64,000 nt of DNA from assembly GCA_963779845.1 (NCBI GenBank), contig CAVZZV010000001.1:868001-932000 (forward strand), in the 5' to 3' direction. A program made the translations under genes and the position numbers. The notes below the pieces were generated by a model. The model did not search any database. It was given only the letters and a program-made list of their open reading frames with translations, and had not been told where the DNA came from. Source of the stretch: CAVZZV01 sp963779845. GTDB lineage: Bacteria; Bacteroidota; Bacteroidia; Bacteroidales; GCA-2748055. Of the stretch, positions 19,801 through 28,661 are shown in pieces; the stretch's first letter is position 1; each line of letters opens with the position of its first letter.

Positions 19801-20127
19801 TATGCATGGTCTCCTGAATTTTTCAATACATCTTCTGCCATTAATCCCGGACTGAGGTTTAATACCAACTCGACGAGTGGTTACATTGCAACCTCCAGAG
19901 CCTATCTTAAACTTCAACACGTTGAATTGGGTTATGCCCTGGATTCAAAATGGATTAATAAGCTTGGAATCAAGGGTTTAAAATTTACCTTGAGTGGGGA
20001 TAACTTTTTCCTTTGGTCAAAAATGACGGAAGACCTTGATGCAGATCGTCCAACAAGACAAACGAATACTCGAAGAACCTATCCAAAATTCAGAAGGTAC
20101 AATATTGGTATAAATCTCAATCTTTAA
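16846..20127 (+). CDS. SusC/RagA family TonB-dependent outer-membrane transporter
   Basis: This 1093-residue outer-membrane beta-barrel imports oligosaccharides with energy from TonB. After a signal peptide (about residues 25-52) comes a carboxypeptidase-regulatory-like domain (TITGTIKDVETGVPLPGVNI), then DEVVFVGYGTQKKESVVGAI (the SusC-type TonB-box region) and a plug domain ending ATAVFGVKGANGVILINTKRG. The rest is the barrel, including the FALVDFNSDGVIDSNDD segment found in SusC proteins. The first ATG is at 16846; an internal ATG at 16873 (MKDNFNELQL) is an alternative start. It is followed immediately by its SusD partner and begins the transport operon. Confidence 0.95.
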   Translation: MNLLINQTMKDNFNELQLNKSTRFSGFLFLIRCLGIILLLVVLAGNNLVLGQTNQDLTITGTIKDVETGVPLPGVNIVIEDTYIGAISDASGNFKITAPSESSILNFSFIGYESQSVTIGKQRNILINLKESSTELDEVVFVGYGTQKKESVVGAISQASGDVIVQGVQGSDLGNALTGAMPGLITLSTTGVPGGSSEDDDYALLFIRGKKTWNSAQPLVLVDGVERPLNDVNPYEIENISILKDASATAVFGVKGANGVILINTKRGKEGKAQLGINFTATAKTISRIPKREGSYIANLMKNYAILNELPISESSWSAIVPNRWLDLYKSQEYPEYLPDVDWVDEFTKDYAFDKNVNLTLTGGTKVVKYFGSLAYFNENDILNIQNTGQGYDPSFSFDRVNFRSNVDFAITRTTNFSANLSGFYSKRKRPGGDKFRGWPYLYSAPPDLWPVKYSDGTWANYALYERFSNGIYAFNFFGDDISKTTNITTDFLLNQKMDFITKGLSFNAKLSYDNTAYSYGPDIEGYGKLTKWISPTIVDAITPDMSPEQIKELEAGYTYYQFPQDLPPTGYNYSELPNSYNPENASSNVYRSLYYQLSLNYEREFGNHAFTGLALLSRQERASGDNFPSYREDWVGRVTYAYDRKYLLEFNGAYNGSEKFSKDYRFGFFPSMAVGWVVSNEQFFQPLKSVINNLKFRYSDGVVGSDEGIARWLYVGSWTVLPYTSSATSEDVFRFGFPYLQNAYPLRYEGVIPNPDIQWETSHKQDYGAEIGFFENRIRLTYDYFTENRTNIFVTGTDRVIPQYLGVKPVSANIGEVDMHGWEFEAYLTNTSASGLNYWFSYSLSFAKDKIINRGDPLLKPDYQKLAGYQIDQPRVTLNQSENPMQTWNEIYNTVNGLTNTELLPGDFALVDFNSDGVIDSNDDVPYGYPSRPQYSYAPSLGLSYKNFSFSARLYGVFNIEGEVGTYLGAFSNQYSVVYPWNREYAWSPEFFNTSSAINPGLRFNTNSTSGYIATSRAYLKLQHVELGYALDSKWINKLGIKGLKFTLSGDNFFLWSKMTEDLDADRPTRQTNTRRTYPKFRRYNIGINLNL

Positions 20128-20214
20128 TTAATGATGAAATGTGAAAGGAGGGTCATAATGGCCATGTATTTGGAAAAAGGGGTTTTAAACATAAGCAAAC
20201 AAAAAATGATTATT

Positions 20215-22011
20215 ATGAAAACAATTTTGTATAATTTAGTTGTTTTATTGGGTATATCAACTTTACTTTCATGTGAAGATTACCTTGAAAAAACTCCTGA
20301 AGCAACCGTTTCAGACCAAGATATCTTTGGAACCTATACCTCTTTTCAGGGATTTGTTGACGCAAATTATGGGGAGGTGATAGGTTATATTACTCAATAT
20401 CCCACTACCACAGCAAATATGGGAGGAGAGAGCTTAAATAATTTTATTGCGTGGTCTCCCGCCGCCAGAACGTGGATAGGTGATTACTGGTATATCGCCG
20501 GTGCAGATGACCACGCCTTTAATGACTATACTTCACTCTATATGAATGGAAAATATGCATATGGTATTTTCAAAAATACCGAAGGGGGTGGTATATGGAC
20601 CGGAGGATGGCGTGGAATCCGCCGGTGCAATGTGGCGCTTCAAAATCTATCAAGACTCTCTGATGCCACGGAGGAGGAAAAACGATTAATAGAGGGACAG
20701 CTCTACTTCTTCAGAGCCTATTTTCATCAGCAAATTATTGACGCTTTTGGTGGAATGCCCTACATCGATACAGTTTACTCTCCGAATGATGAAGTACAGC
20801 TAACACGTTTATCCTACCAGGAAACTGCCGACAAGGTTGTGGAAGACTATGACAGGGCAATTGAACTGCTACCGGTCGACTGGGATAATACCGTTGTCGG
20901 TGGACAAAGACCCGGTGCTAATACGGGAAGGGCCACAAAAGGAGTTGCAATGGCGTATAAAGCCAAAGTTCTTCTCTATGCTGGCAGTCCACTCATGAAT
21001 AAATTTTCAGGCAATGACTATAGCTATAATCAAGAATACTGCCAAAAAGCTGCACAAGCAGGTTGGGAAATGATTCAACTCGCCAGGACCGGAGCATATG
21101 AACTTACTGATTTTTCTGATATTCTGAATATGTTTGCCAGAAAAGATGGGATCATTCCCAGGACAAAAGAAACAATTTGGCAAAAGATTAGAAAGAACGA
21201 AGGAAAGTATGATTTTTCTTCTTATATCGCCAGGCAATATGCCTTCGCCAGGATGGGTGGCAATTATTGCGAGCAGGTCAACCAGTTGTTTGTAGATAAG
21301 TTTGAAATGGCTGACGGAACAAGATATAACGTTGAATATGATGCAGATTCAACAAAACGTTGGGAAAACAGGGATCCCAGATTCAGAAAATATATTATTG
21401 TTGATCGTGACCAACATGGATACGATGAACGATCAATAATTCATTTATATATTGGAGAGGGCACTGACAGAACTCCGCAGGCCCAGATTACCTTACCCTA
21501 TCTAATAAAAAAATTCTGGCCGGTAGGAGCCAATGGTTATGACCTGGATTATGAAAACCTGAGAATAATTTGTCCTCTCATGAGATTAGCCGAGGTTTAT
21601 CTTGATTACGCGGAAGCTGTAACTGCTGCATACGGGCCAGGTGGTTCTGCTCCCGGAGCTGATTTAACTGCAGTTGGAGCTTTAAACCTGGTGAGAAACA
21701 GGGCTGGTATGCCCGATGCCACAGCCTCGGCTCCAGGATATGATAGCTTCATGGATTTAGTATGGAACGAACGAACAGTTGAACTCTGTTTTGAGGGGCA
21801 TTACTGGTATGATACCCGAAGATGGCATATTTCCCATCTAAGTCTGGATTGTGTTAATCTCGCGTTTGATAAAGACTGGACCCCCTCTTCATTTATAAGA
21901 TCAGTTATAAAAACCAGGGTATTTGAAGATCCAAAGCATTATTGGTTTCCCATAAACCGTGATCAGACCCTTCTTTATCCTGGCTTTTATCAAAATCCCG
22001 GGTGGCAATAA
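20215..22011 (+). CDS. SusD/RagB family surface glycan-binding lipoprotein
   Basis: This is the lipoprotein lid of the preceding SusC transporter. From ATG 20215 it begins MKTILYNLVVLLGISTLLSC, with a clear lipobox Cys; the frame extends back to 20131 but that would put about 28 unlikely residues before the signal peptide. The N-terminal EDYLEKTPEATVSDQDIF, the TPR-type helical segment LYFFRAYFHQQIIDAFGGMPYID, and the C-terminal LVWNERTVELCFEGHYWYDTRRW and YPGFYQNPGWQ are all typical of SusD. It acts at the cell surface, holding oligosaccharides for import. Confidence 0.95.
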   Translation: MKTILYNLVVLLGISTLLSCEDYLEKTPEATVSDQDIFGTYTSFQGFVDANYGEVIGYITQYPTTTANMGGESLNNFIAWSPAARTWIGDYWYIAGADDHAFNDYTSLYMNGKYAYGIFKNTEGGGIWTGGWRGIRRCNVALQNLSRLSDATEEEKRLIEGQLYFFRAYFHQQIIDAFGGMPYIDTVYSPNDEVQLTRLSYQETADKVVEDYDRAIELLPVDWDNTVVGGQRPGANTGRATKGVAMAYKAKVLLYAGSPLMNKFSGNDYSYNQEYCQKAAQAGWEMIQLARTGAYELTDFSDILNMFARKDGIIPRTKETIWQKIRKNEGKYDFSSYIARQYAFARMGGNYCEQVNQLFVDKFEMADGTRYNVEYDADSTKRWENRDPRFRKYIIVDRDQHGYDERSIIHLYIGEGTDRTPQAQITLPYLIKKFWPVGANGYDLDYENLRIICPLMRLAEVYLDYAEAVTAAYGPGGSAPGADLTAVGALNLVRNRAGMPDATASAPGYDSFMDLVWNERTVELCFEGHYWYDTRRWHISHLSLDCVNLAFDKDWTPSSFIRSVIKTRVFEDPKHYWFPINRDQTLLYPGFYQNPGWQ

Positions 22012-22056
22012 CAAATGATTTCTGAACTATCCTTTTATTACGATAAAAAAATAATT

Positions 22057-25029
22057 ATGAATAAGAAATTTATGCGGGTAATATCAGTATTATTAAGTTT
22101 AGTCATACTTCTAAACATTAATGTCCATGCCCAGGATAACAGCAAGCTTGTCAAAGTGATGGATGAAAATGGCAATCCTGTCACCGGGGCAATGGTTATT
22201 ATCGGGGAAGGGGGGAAACCATTATATACTAATGCAAATGGCGAATTTTCAATTCGTGGTGATAGCCTGGCCCCAGTCCTGGTAAAAGCGATGGGTTTTG
22301 AATCACAGCTCATCAATGAACGGGAAATAATAGCCCTGGAAACCATTACCCTGCTTAAAGCCCCTTTTCAAATGGGGGAAAAGGATATGGTGTCCCTTCC
22401 CTTCAGAGTTTTATCACGGAGGAGAATCCCAGGTGCTGTTTCAGTTCTTTCTCCTGATGAGATCCTTAAATTTGACCAGACTGATCTAAGAGGTGCCATT
22501 GTAGGCAGAGTTCCGGGGATGTTTAGTTCCTCCAATATCCGTGGTTTCGACGAGCCATTATTTGTTGTTGATGGCATACCCCGTCCGGCTGCTGATATAA
22601 ATCTTCAGGAAATCGAACAGATCACCGTGGTAAAGGATCTCTCTGCTGCCATGTTATATGGTTCACAAGCCTCAAATGGAGTAATTCTCATTAACACAAA
22701 AAGGGGAGAGCCGTTGCACAAGATTCTTAAAATTACTGCTGAAAATGGATTTAATAAACCAATTAGTTTCCCGAAATATCTTGGTGCAGCAGATTATATG
22801 GAATTATATAATGAAGCCCTCACCAATGATGGCCTGGCTACAAAATTTAATGATGGGTTAATAGAAAACACAAGGAGTGGGATAGATCCAATTCGCTATC
22901 CGGACGTGGAGTATTACAATTCCACATTTTTGAAAAAGTGGACAAGCTATCAAAAAGTGGTTGGTGAAGTAGGCGGGGGTAATGAAATTGCCCAATATTA
23001 TCTTAATCTCGGCTGGAACCGCAGCAATGGGTTGCTTAAGGTAGGAGAAGGCGCTAATGAAAAAACCGATAGGTTGAATATGCGTGCCAATATTGATTAT
23101 AAATTGCAGGACGCCATAAGATTAAGGTTCGATGGAGCAGTGGTATTTAATCTTTCGAATGGTCCCAGATACCAAAGTGATGATTTTTGGAATCTTTCCA
23201 CAACCATGCATCCTGAATATTACCCCTTGCTTATACCGGTAGATTTAATCACTGATCCTGGTTTATTGGGGGCACTAAAACCAATAGATAATAAATATGT
23301 CCTCGGAGGCACATCAGAATATCAAACAAATATATACGGCGAATTGATGAAGAATGGACCTGAAAAATATAATGACAGGTTGGTTCAAATAAGTACCGGA
23401 TTGGATTTTGATTTAAAATCCATTACCCCGGGATTAAAAGCATCTGTTTTTTTCTCTTTCGATGTATTTAACATGTTTACTACAAATCTCTTAAATAGCT
23501 ACGCGGTGTATAATCCCACCTATTCTGCCGATAGTGTCGACTTTACCAAGTACGGGGTAGATACCAAGGTAGACGCACAATCCGTAACTGATGCATCCCA
23601 ATACCGGAGAATAGGGATCTATGGGACATTGGACTATAACAGGATATTCGGCGATCATGAGATTAAAGCAACTGCTCTGACATACCGTGACCAATTTAGT
23701 ATTCAGGATGTGCTACAACCAACAAAACACCTCCATGCAGGCCTCAACGCGAATTACATGTTTAAAAGAAAGTATATCGCTGAATTAACCGGGGTCATTG
23801 CCGGATCATCAAAATTATACGAAACCAGCCCTTATGCTTTTTCTCCCGGTGTTGGTTTGGCCTGGATTTTAAGTGAAGAGAATTTCCTCAAGAAAAATAA
23901 GGTAATAAGCTATTTAAAAATTAAATCGAACTGGGCCATTAACCATAGCGATGAATCTATTTCCGATTTTTATTTAGGCCGCGATTTCTATGAAGAAGGA
24001 AACCTCTATGTCTATAATCACAGTTTAGCCTCAAATCGTTCGAGGATACTTTCCAATGGAAATTCGTCATTGGGCTGGGAAAAGAAAATGAATTTGAATG
24101 TCGGTTTTGAGTCCGGATTATTAGAGAATCAACTCTGGGTCGAAGGGGCATATTTTTACAATAAAACATATGATATGCTCTCCAGGAATGCTAATATTCT
24201 TCCCGATTATTTTACGAGTCTTCCCTATTTTAATTATCAAAGCAATCAAAACCAGGGAATGGAAATCGGCCTAAAATATACCAAACAAATTGAAAAGTTT
24301 CAATTTATAATCGGAGCCAATATGGTATATGTATCGTCAAAAGTTTTAAAAGCGGATGAACTAAATTATCCTAATGATTACCGGAGTAGCATAGGAAAGC
24401 CAACAGACGCTATTTTTGGTTTTGTTGCCCTTGGGTTTTTCAACGATCCAACCGAAATTGCGAATGCCCCCTTTCAATCCTTTGGCAGTGTTCAGCCCGG
24501 AGATATAAGGTACAAGGATTTAAACGGGGACAATATCATTAACAACGAAGACCGCATGATGATTGGAAATTCAGATCCAACGATTGGTTATAGCCTGCAT
24601 TTAAACCTTAAATACAAGGCCTTTGAATTATTTTTAATGGGTACAGGTGAAAACGGAGAGGATCGAATATTTAACAATCCTTATTATTGGGTTTATGGAG
24701 ACCGGAAATATTCTACGATGGTACTTAATCGTTGGACCCCTTCTACAGCGGAAACAGCTGATTATCCCAGACTCACTTCAACCACGGGATCGAATAACTT
24801 CCAGAATTCCACATTCTGGTTGTATAAAGATAACTCATTCACCCTGCGAACCGTCCAACTCACCTTTTCCTTAGAAAATGTCGGTTTTGCCGGTTTGAAC
24901 CAGTTGAGTGTATTTGCACGAGGGTATAATCTGGCCACCTTTTCAGCCATTAAGGATCGGACCGATTTAAATATTGGTTCCTCACCTAAAACCAGAAGTT
25001 TCTCCCTGGGTCTGACCTTACAATTTTAA
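22057..25029 (+). CDS. Second SusC/RagA family TonB-dependent transporter
   Basis: This is another SusC-type outer-membrane transporter, about 990 residues from ATG 22057 (MNKKFMRVISVLLSL, a normal signal peptide; the frame is open from 22015). A carboxypeptidase-regulatory-like domain (KLVKVMDENGNPVTGAMVII) precedes the plug with PLFVVDGIPRPAADINLQEIEQITVVKD and ASNGVILINTKRG. Near the C-terminus is the family segment VQPGDIRYKDLNGDNIINNEDR. It is clearly divergent from the first SusC and probably imports a different oligosaccharide or a different part of the same glycan. It lies 45 bp after the first SusD gene. Confidence 0.94.
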   Translation: MNKKFMRVISVLLSLVILLNINVHAQDNSKLVKVMDENGNPVTGAMVIIGEGGKPLYTNANGEFSIRGDSLAPVLVKAMGFESQLINEREIIALETITLLKAPFQMGEKDMVSLPFRVLSRRRIPGAVSVLSPDEILKFDQTDLRGAIVGRVPGMFSSSNIRGFDEPLFVVDGIPRPAADINLQEIEQITVVKDLSAAMLYGSQASNGVILINTKRGEPLHKILKITAENGFNKPISFPKYLGAADYMELYNEALTNDGLATKFNDGLIENTRSGIDPIRYPDVEYYNSTFLKKWTSYQKVVGEVGGGNEIAQYYLNLGWNRSNGLLKVGEGANEKTDRLNMRANIDYKLQDAIRLRFDGAVVFNLSNGPRYQSDDFWNLSTTMHPEYYPLLIPVDLITDPGLLGALKPIDNKYVLGGTSEYQTNIYGELMKNGPEKYNDRLVQISTGLDFDLKSITPGLKASVFFSFDVFNMFTTNLLNSYAVYNPTYSADSVDFTKYGVDTKVDAQSVTDASQYRRIGIYGTLDYNRIFGDHEIKATALTYRDQFSIQDVLQPTKHLHAGLNANYMFKRKYIAELTGVIAGSSKLYETSPYAFSPGVGLAWILSEENFLKKNKVISYLKIKSNWAINHSDESISDFYLGRDFYEEGNLYVYNHSLASNRSRILSNGNSSLGWEKKMNLNVGFESGLLENQLWVEGAYFYNKTYDMLSRNANILPDYFTSLPYFNYQSNQNQGMEIGLKYTKQIEKFQFIIGANMVYVSSKVLKADELNYPNDYRSSIGKPTDAIFGFVALGFFNDPTEIANAPFQSFGSVQPGDIRYKDLNGDNIINNEDRMMIGNSDPTIGYSLHLNLKYKAFELFLMGTGENGEDRIFNNPYYWVYGDRKYSTMVLNRWTPSTAETADYPRLTSTTGSNNFQNSTFWLYKDNSFTLRTVQLTFSLENVGFAGLNQLSVFARGYNLATFSAIKDRTDLNIGSSPKTRSFSLGLTLQF

Positions 25030-25045
25030 TGTAAAAAAAATCATC

Positions 25046-26752
25046 ATGAGAAAGCATATTAAAATAAGTTTCCTGATTCTAAGCATTTTCATTACTTCCT
25101 GTGATAAATTTCTGGAACCTTCTCCAGATGGGACTTTATCTGAGGAACAAATTCTTAATAATCCCTCTTTTGCCGAGGGCTTATTAATGACGGCCTATTC
25201 AGCAATTCCGAATGACTACGATTTTGGGACAGATGTGGCCAGTGATGATGCTGTAACGAACGATAAAAGTTCGATATTTAAAAGAATGGCCCTTGGAGAA
25301 TGGTTGCCATCCTTTAATCCCATTTCAGAGTGGAGTACTGCCTATCACCAGATTTCATACATAAATCGGTTTTTGGAAATTTATGAGTCGGTGAACTGGT
25401 CAAGTGCAACCAATTTAACCCAGGAAGAAAATGAATTAAGAAATCGCCTACATATTAAACGCTTAAAAGGAGAGGCTTTTGCACTTAGGGCATGGTATCA
25501 ATATAAACTTTTGCAAAGTGTTTCCGGAAAAACACCCGACGGAAGGATGCTTGGCTACCCGATAATAAATGAGGTGGTTAAGCCCTCTAAAGATTGGGAA
25601 ATCCCTCGTAACACATTTTCAGAATGTATAGAAAATATATTCGCAGATCTTGACACCGCCATAGCCAATCTGCCGCCCAAATGGCTGGATAATGGGACCT
25701 CTGCTGAAAATGCTACCATGGGCGCCCGCTTTGAAAACCGTATAAACGGAAATACAGCCCGGGCTATTAAATCAAGAGTGGCACTTTTAGCAGCCAGTCC
25801 TGCATTTGCTGAATCGAATGCTGTACAATGGGCGGAGGCAGCTTCAATTGCTGGCGATCTGTTAAAAGACCTGGGTCCATTATACTCAAAGGGGATCGTA
25901 TTCTATAAAGAAAAAAAGAATGCAGAAATTATTTGGAACCTGGCCGAAGTACAAAAAAGGAGTTGGGAATTAGAAAATTTCCCTCCCTCTTTGTTTGGCT
26001 TTGGAAGAACAAATCCATCACAAAATCTCATCGATGCCTTCCCTATGGGCAATGGCTATCCCACCAACGACCCATTAAGTAATTTTGATCCATTAAATCC
26101 CTATACTGGAAGGGATTCAAGATTGAAGGAATATATCATTTACAATGGAGCCATTTTTAAAAGTAATCCCATCATGACCTATGTTGGGGAACCTCAGAAT
26201 GGGATAAATTCATTGACAACTTCCACAAAAACAGGTTATTATTTAAAAAAACTGTTGGCAGAAGGGGTCACCCTTACTTCCGGTAGTGCGATAAATGCAG
26301 CCCATACCTATACGCTGGTACGTATGACTGAGGTACTCCTTAATTATGCGGAGGCAGCAAATGAAGCATGGGGTCCTGATGGTGATCCCAATGGATATGG
26401 ATTTACGGCCCGGTCAAAGATTGCCGAATTACGTGCCCGTGCAGGAATAAACCCGGATAATTATCTAACCTCCATTAGCAGCAAAGAAAATTTGAGGAAC
26501 TTAATTCACAATGAACGTCGTATTGAATTATGTTTTGAGGGATTTAGATTTTGGGATATACGTCGCTGGAACGATCCTGAACTTTTAACGAAAAGTGCCC
26601 GAGGAGTTTATATTACAAAAGTTTCTGAAGACGAATACACTTTTGACTATCAGCCTGTGGAAGAAAGGAATTATCAACCCTTTATGATTTATGGTCCAAT
26701 TCCATATGAAGAAACCTTAAAATATGATATTCAACAAAATAGTGGATGGTAG
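25046..26752 (+). CDS. Second SusD/RagB family lipoprotein
   Basis: This 568-residue lipoprotein pairs with the second SusC, starting 16 bp after it. The signal MRKHIKISFLILSIFITSC ends in a lipobox Cys19, followed by DKFLEPSPDGTLSEEQIL. The helical segment LKGEAFALRAWYQYKLLQSV and the C-terminal LIHNERRIELCFEGFRFWDIRRWNDPE are standard SusD signatures; the end YDIQQNSGW is also typical. It should sit on the outer surface and bind the oligosaccharide for transport. Confidence 0.95.
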   Translation: MRKHIKISFLILSIFITSCDKFLEPSPDGTLSEEQILNNPSFAEGLLMTAYSAIPNDYDFGTDVASDDAVTNDKSSIFKRMALGEWLPSFNPISEWSTAYHQISYINRFLEIYESVNWSSATNLTQEENELRNRLHIKRLKGEAFALRAWYQYKLLQSVSGKTPDGRMLGYPIINEVVKPSKDWEIPRNTFSECIENIFADLDTAIANLPPKWLDNGTSAENATMGARFENRINGNTARAIKSRVALLAASPAFAESNAVQWAEAASIAGDLLKDLGPLYSKGIVFYKEKKNAEIIWNLAEVQKRSWELENFPPSLFGFGRTNPSQNLIDAFPMGNGYPTNDPLSNFDPLNPYTGRDSRLKEYIIYNGAIFKSNPIMTYVGEPQNGINSLTTSTKTGYYLKKLLAEGVTLTSGSAINAAHTYTLVRMTEVLLNYAEAANEAWGPDGDPNGYGFTARSKIAELRARAGINPDNYLTSISSKENLRNLIHNERRIELCFEGFRFWDIRRWNDPELLTKSARGVYITKVSEDEYTFDYQPVEERNYQPFMIYGPIPYEETLKYDIQQNSGW

Positions 26753-26802
26753 GAAATTAGAAAACTAAATAAATTAATACCTTTTAGCAAAAACATACAA
26801 AT

Positions 26803-27843
26803 ATGAGAAATATATTAATTTCTATCATTTTAATAGTAGGGATGGGAGCATGCGAAAACCAGGATCAGGTATTTCCTGATTTTGAAATACAAACAGTATA
26901 TTTCCCCCTTCAACTCCCATTAAGGACCCTATCGCTCGGTGAAGACCGTATAGATAATTCCCTTGACAAAGAACATAAATTCGATATCGGACTTAGTATA
27001 GGAGGCATGTACGAGAATAAACAGAGTTGGACAGTTGATTATGTTGTTGATCCTGCCTTAACGAATAATGCCTTTTCCCCTGATGGGTCTCCTATCATCG
27101 CGCTTCCATCAGAATACTATACTTTAATTCCGGAGAATACTGTTGTCATTCCCAAAGGCTCATTTAATGGTCTCATTCGCGTCGAACTTAAAGAGGCATT
27201 TTTTACCGACTCTCTTGCCACTACAGGTCAATATGTCATCCCACTTAGAATTACAGGTACAAGTGCTGATAGTATCTTATCGGGTAAGCCATCAAGGCCG
27301 GGAGAGGTTGATAGAAGAGTCGTATCAGACTGGGAATCCGGCAAAACTCCAAAAGATTGGGTGATGTATGGTATTAAATATATCAATGCCTATCATGGCA
27401 CATACCTCCACAGGGGAAGAGATATTGTGTCGAAAGCAGGAATTATTACAGATACTGTTGTTTTTCATGAAAGGTATGTTGAAAAGGATAAGCTTATTAA
27501 ATTAATGACTTTAGATTTAAATACCGTTTACACGAATGGAGTTCAGATCAAAGTAAGCAATACCGGGAGGTATTCTATGGTTCTTACATTTGATAATAGT
27601 CTCGGGAATTCGGGAGCAGTTACTATTACTCCCAGGAAAGGCTCCCTCTATTCTGTCACTGGTTCGGGTGAATACAATGATCTATCTGTTTCCACTGAAA
27701 CCTGGACAGGACTTAAATGGCAGTCAATATACTTAAACTATACATACACGGAAAATAGCAATACGCACCAAGTGTCCGATACCCTGGTATTCAGGGACAG
27801 AGGGATTAAATATGAGTTGAACGCGATTAGTATTATTAATTAA
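26803..27843 (+). CDS. DUF1735/DUF4361 surface glycan-binding lipoprotein
   Basis: This 346-residue lipoprotein (MRNILISIILIVGMGAC, Cys17) has the arrangement of an N-terminal DUF1735 domain (about residues 25-165) and a C-terminal DUF4361 domain (about 185-346). VYFPLQLPLRTLSLGED and KHKFDIGLSIGG with an invariant-looking YTLIPENTVVIPKG segment support the first; GTYLHRGRDI and the SVTGSGEY and LYLNYTY-type strands the second. Such proteins follow SusC/SusD pairs and are thought to be accessory surface glycan-binding proteins. It is the last gene of the transport operon before the mobile insertion. Confidence 0.85.
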   Translation: MRNILISIILIVGMGACENQDQVFPDFEIQTVYFPLQLPLRTLSLGEDRIDNSLDKEHKFDIGLSIGGMYENKQSWTVDYVVDPALTNNAFSPDGSPIIALPSEYYTLIPENTVVIPKGSFNGLIRVELKEAFFTDSLATTGQYVIPLRITGTSADSILSGKPSRPGEVDRRVVSDWESGKTPKDWVMYGIKYINAYHGTYLHRGRDIVSKAGIITDTVVFHERYVEKDKLIKLMTLDLNTVYTNGVQIKVSNTGRYSMVLTFDNSLGNSGAVTITPRKGSLYSVTGSGEYNDLSVSTETWTGLKWQSIYLNYTYTENSNTHQVSDTLVFRDRGIKYELNAISIIN

Positions 27844-27861
27844 TTGTGTGAACTGAAATAT

Positions 27862-27880
27862 TAATTAACTCAAGTTGCTA
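27862..27880 (+). repeat. Left 19-bp inverted repeat of an IS982-like remnant
   Basis: TAATTAACTCAAGTTGCTA here is the exact reverse complement of 28987-29005. The right copy directly follows the end of an IS982-like transposase frame, so the pair probably marks the ends of an insertion sequence. The element lies 18 bp downstream of the DUF4361 gene. Confidence 0.75.
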
Positions 27881-27885
27881 CTTAT

Positions 27886-28005
27886 AACGACTACGGTAAG
27901 CACTGTGCCGACATTTTCAAGATTTTTGTTCGGTTCCCGGTGAACTTAATTTTTACAAATAATTTCGTTTTAAGAATGAACCAGGCATTGGGCTTACCGT
28001 TTGTT
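27886..28005 (-). repeat. attC-like 120-nt imperfect palindrome
   Basis: On the minus strand this runs from AAC (28005-28003) to GTT (27888-27886). Inside are the perfect 9-bp arms ACGGTAAGC (28000-27992) and GCTTACCGT (27901-27893), each followed inward by a 4-nt bulge and the pairing words TGCC (27987-27984) and GGCA (27909-27906). Conserved outer AAC/GTT triplets, inner paired arms, small unpaired spacers and a length of 120 nt all agree with integron attC architecture. The outer core boxes are not good matches to RYYYAAC and GTTRRRY. It lies directly downstream of the antitoxin gene, where a cassette attC site would be. Confidence 0.4.
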
Positions 28006-28021
28006 GCCTGCTGTAGCTTTA

Positions 28022-28312
28022 TTAGCCAATCGAGATATTCAAATTCTTTCCTAATCCAATTTCAATCAGTTTATGGTATGTCGATATCTGAATATCACTT
28101 TGTCCTCGCTCAATTCTAGAAATATAGCTCTTTTTTGTACCTGTCCTTTCAGCAAGTTCTTCTTGAGTTAATTTCGATTCCTTTCTCGCCTCTTTCAACA
28201 TTATTCCTAATCTGAATGCAAGTGAATCAGCCTCAAACCTATCTCTCGATGGAGTGCCTTTTTCTCCATATTTTTTTATTAATAAGTCTTCGAAATCAGT
28301 TACATTTTTCAT
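28022..28312 (-). CDS. HigA-like XRE family antitoxin
   Basis: This 96-residue protein has a single XRE/Cro helix-turn-helix (about residues 33-85: LGIMLKEARKESKLTQEELAERTG followed by KKSYISRIERGQSDIQISTYHKLIE). It is the antitoxin of the pair: it should bind and neutralise the upstream-encoded toxin and repress their common promoter. It starts 25 bp after the toxin stop codon, the toxin-first order typical of HigBA modules. It is part of the cassette inside the IS982-like remnant. Confidence 0.88.
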   Translation of the reverse strand: MKNVTDFEDLLIKKYGEKGTPSRDRFEADSLAFRLGIMLKEARKESKLTQEELAERTGTKKSYISRIERGQSDIQISTYHKLIEIGLGKNLNISIG

Positions 28313-28337
28313 TTTATTTGTCCTCCATATTTTTCTT

Positions 28338-28661
28338 TCAAATAATCTTTTTTAGTCTCTCAGCCATCTTAATCTCCTTTTGTGGGGTCTTCTGCGTCTT
28401 TTTTAGAAAGCAGTTTGTCAATACAACAAGGTCTCCTTTATCTTGGAAGCATAAAATCCGAATACTTTTAAAAGCCGTTATTACTCGAATTTCCCAAATC
28501 CCGTCGGTATTCTCTAGCAATTTGTAGAATTTCTTTGGGACTTGTCTCTCAAATCTTACTAGATCAAGCACATATTCAATCTTTTCTTGAATCTTATAAT
28601 CCAGATTTTTGTAAAAATCAACAAAGTTATCCTTGTATGCAATTACCTTTCTAATCATCAA
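28338..28661 (-). CDS. HigB/RelE-superfamily toxin (Gp49-like)
   Basis: This 107-residue protein resembles the phage-derived Gp49-like/HigB branch of RelE-type toxins, which cleave mRNA on the ribosome. The features seen are the helical start YKDNFVDFYKNLDYKIQEKIEYVLDLV, the strand LLENTDGIWEIRVITAFKSIRILCF, and the C-terminal VVLTNCFLKKTQKTPQKEIKMAERL. The pattern NxFxKKTQKTP with basic residues is the family's usual signature. The length is normal and the frame is intact, so the module could be active. Confidence 0.88.
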   Translation of the reverse strand: MMIRKVIAYKDNFVDFYKNLDYKIQEKIEYVLDLVRFERQVPKKFYKLLENTDGIWEIRVITAFKSIRILCFQDKGDLVVLTNCFLKKTQKTPQKEIKMAERLKKII

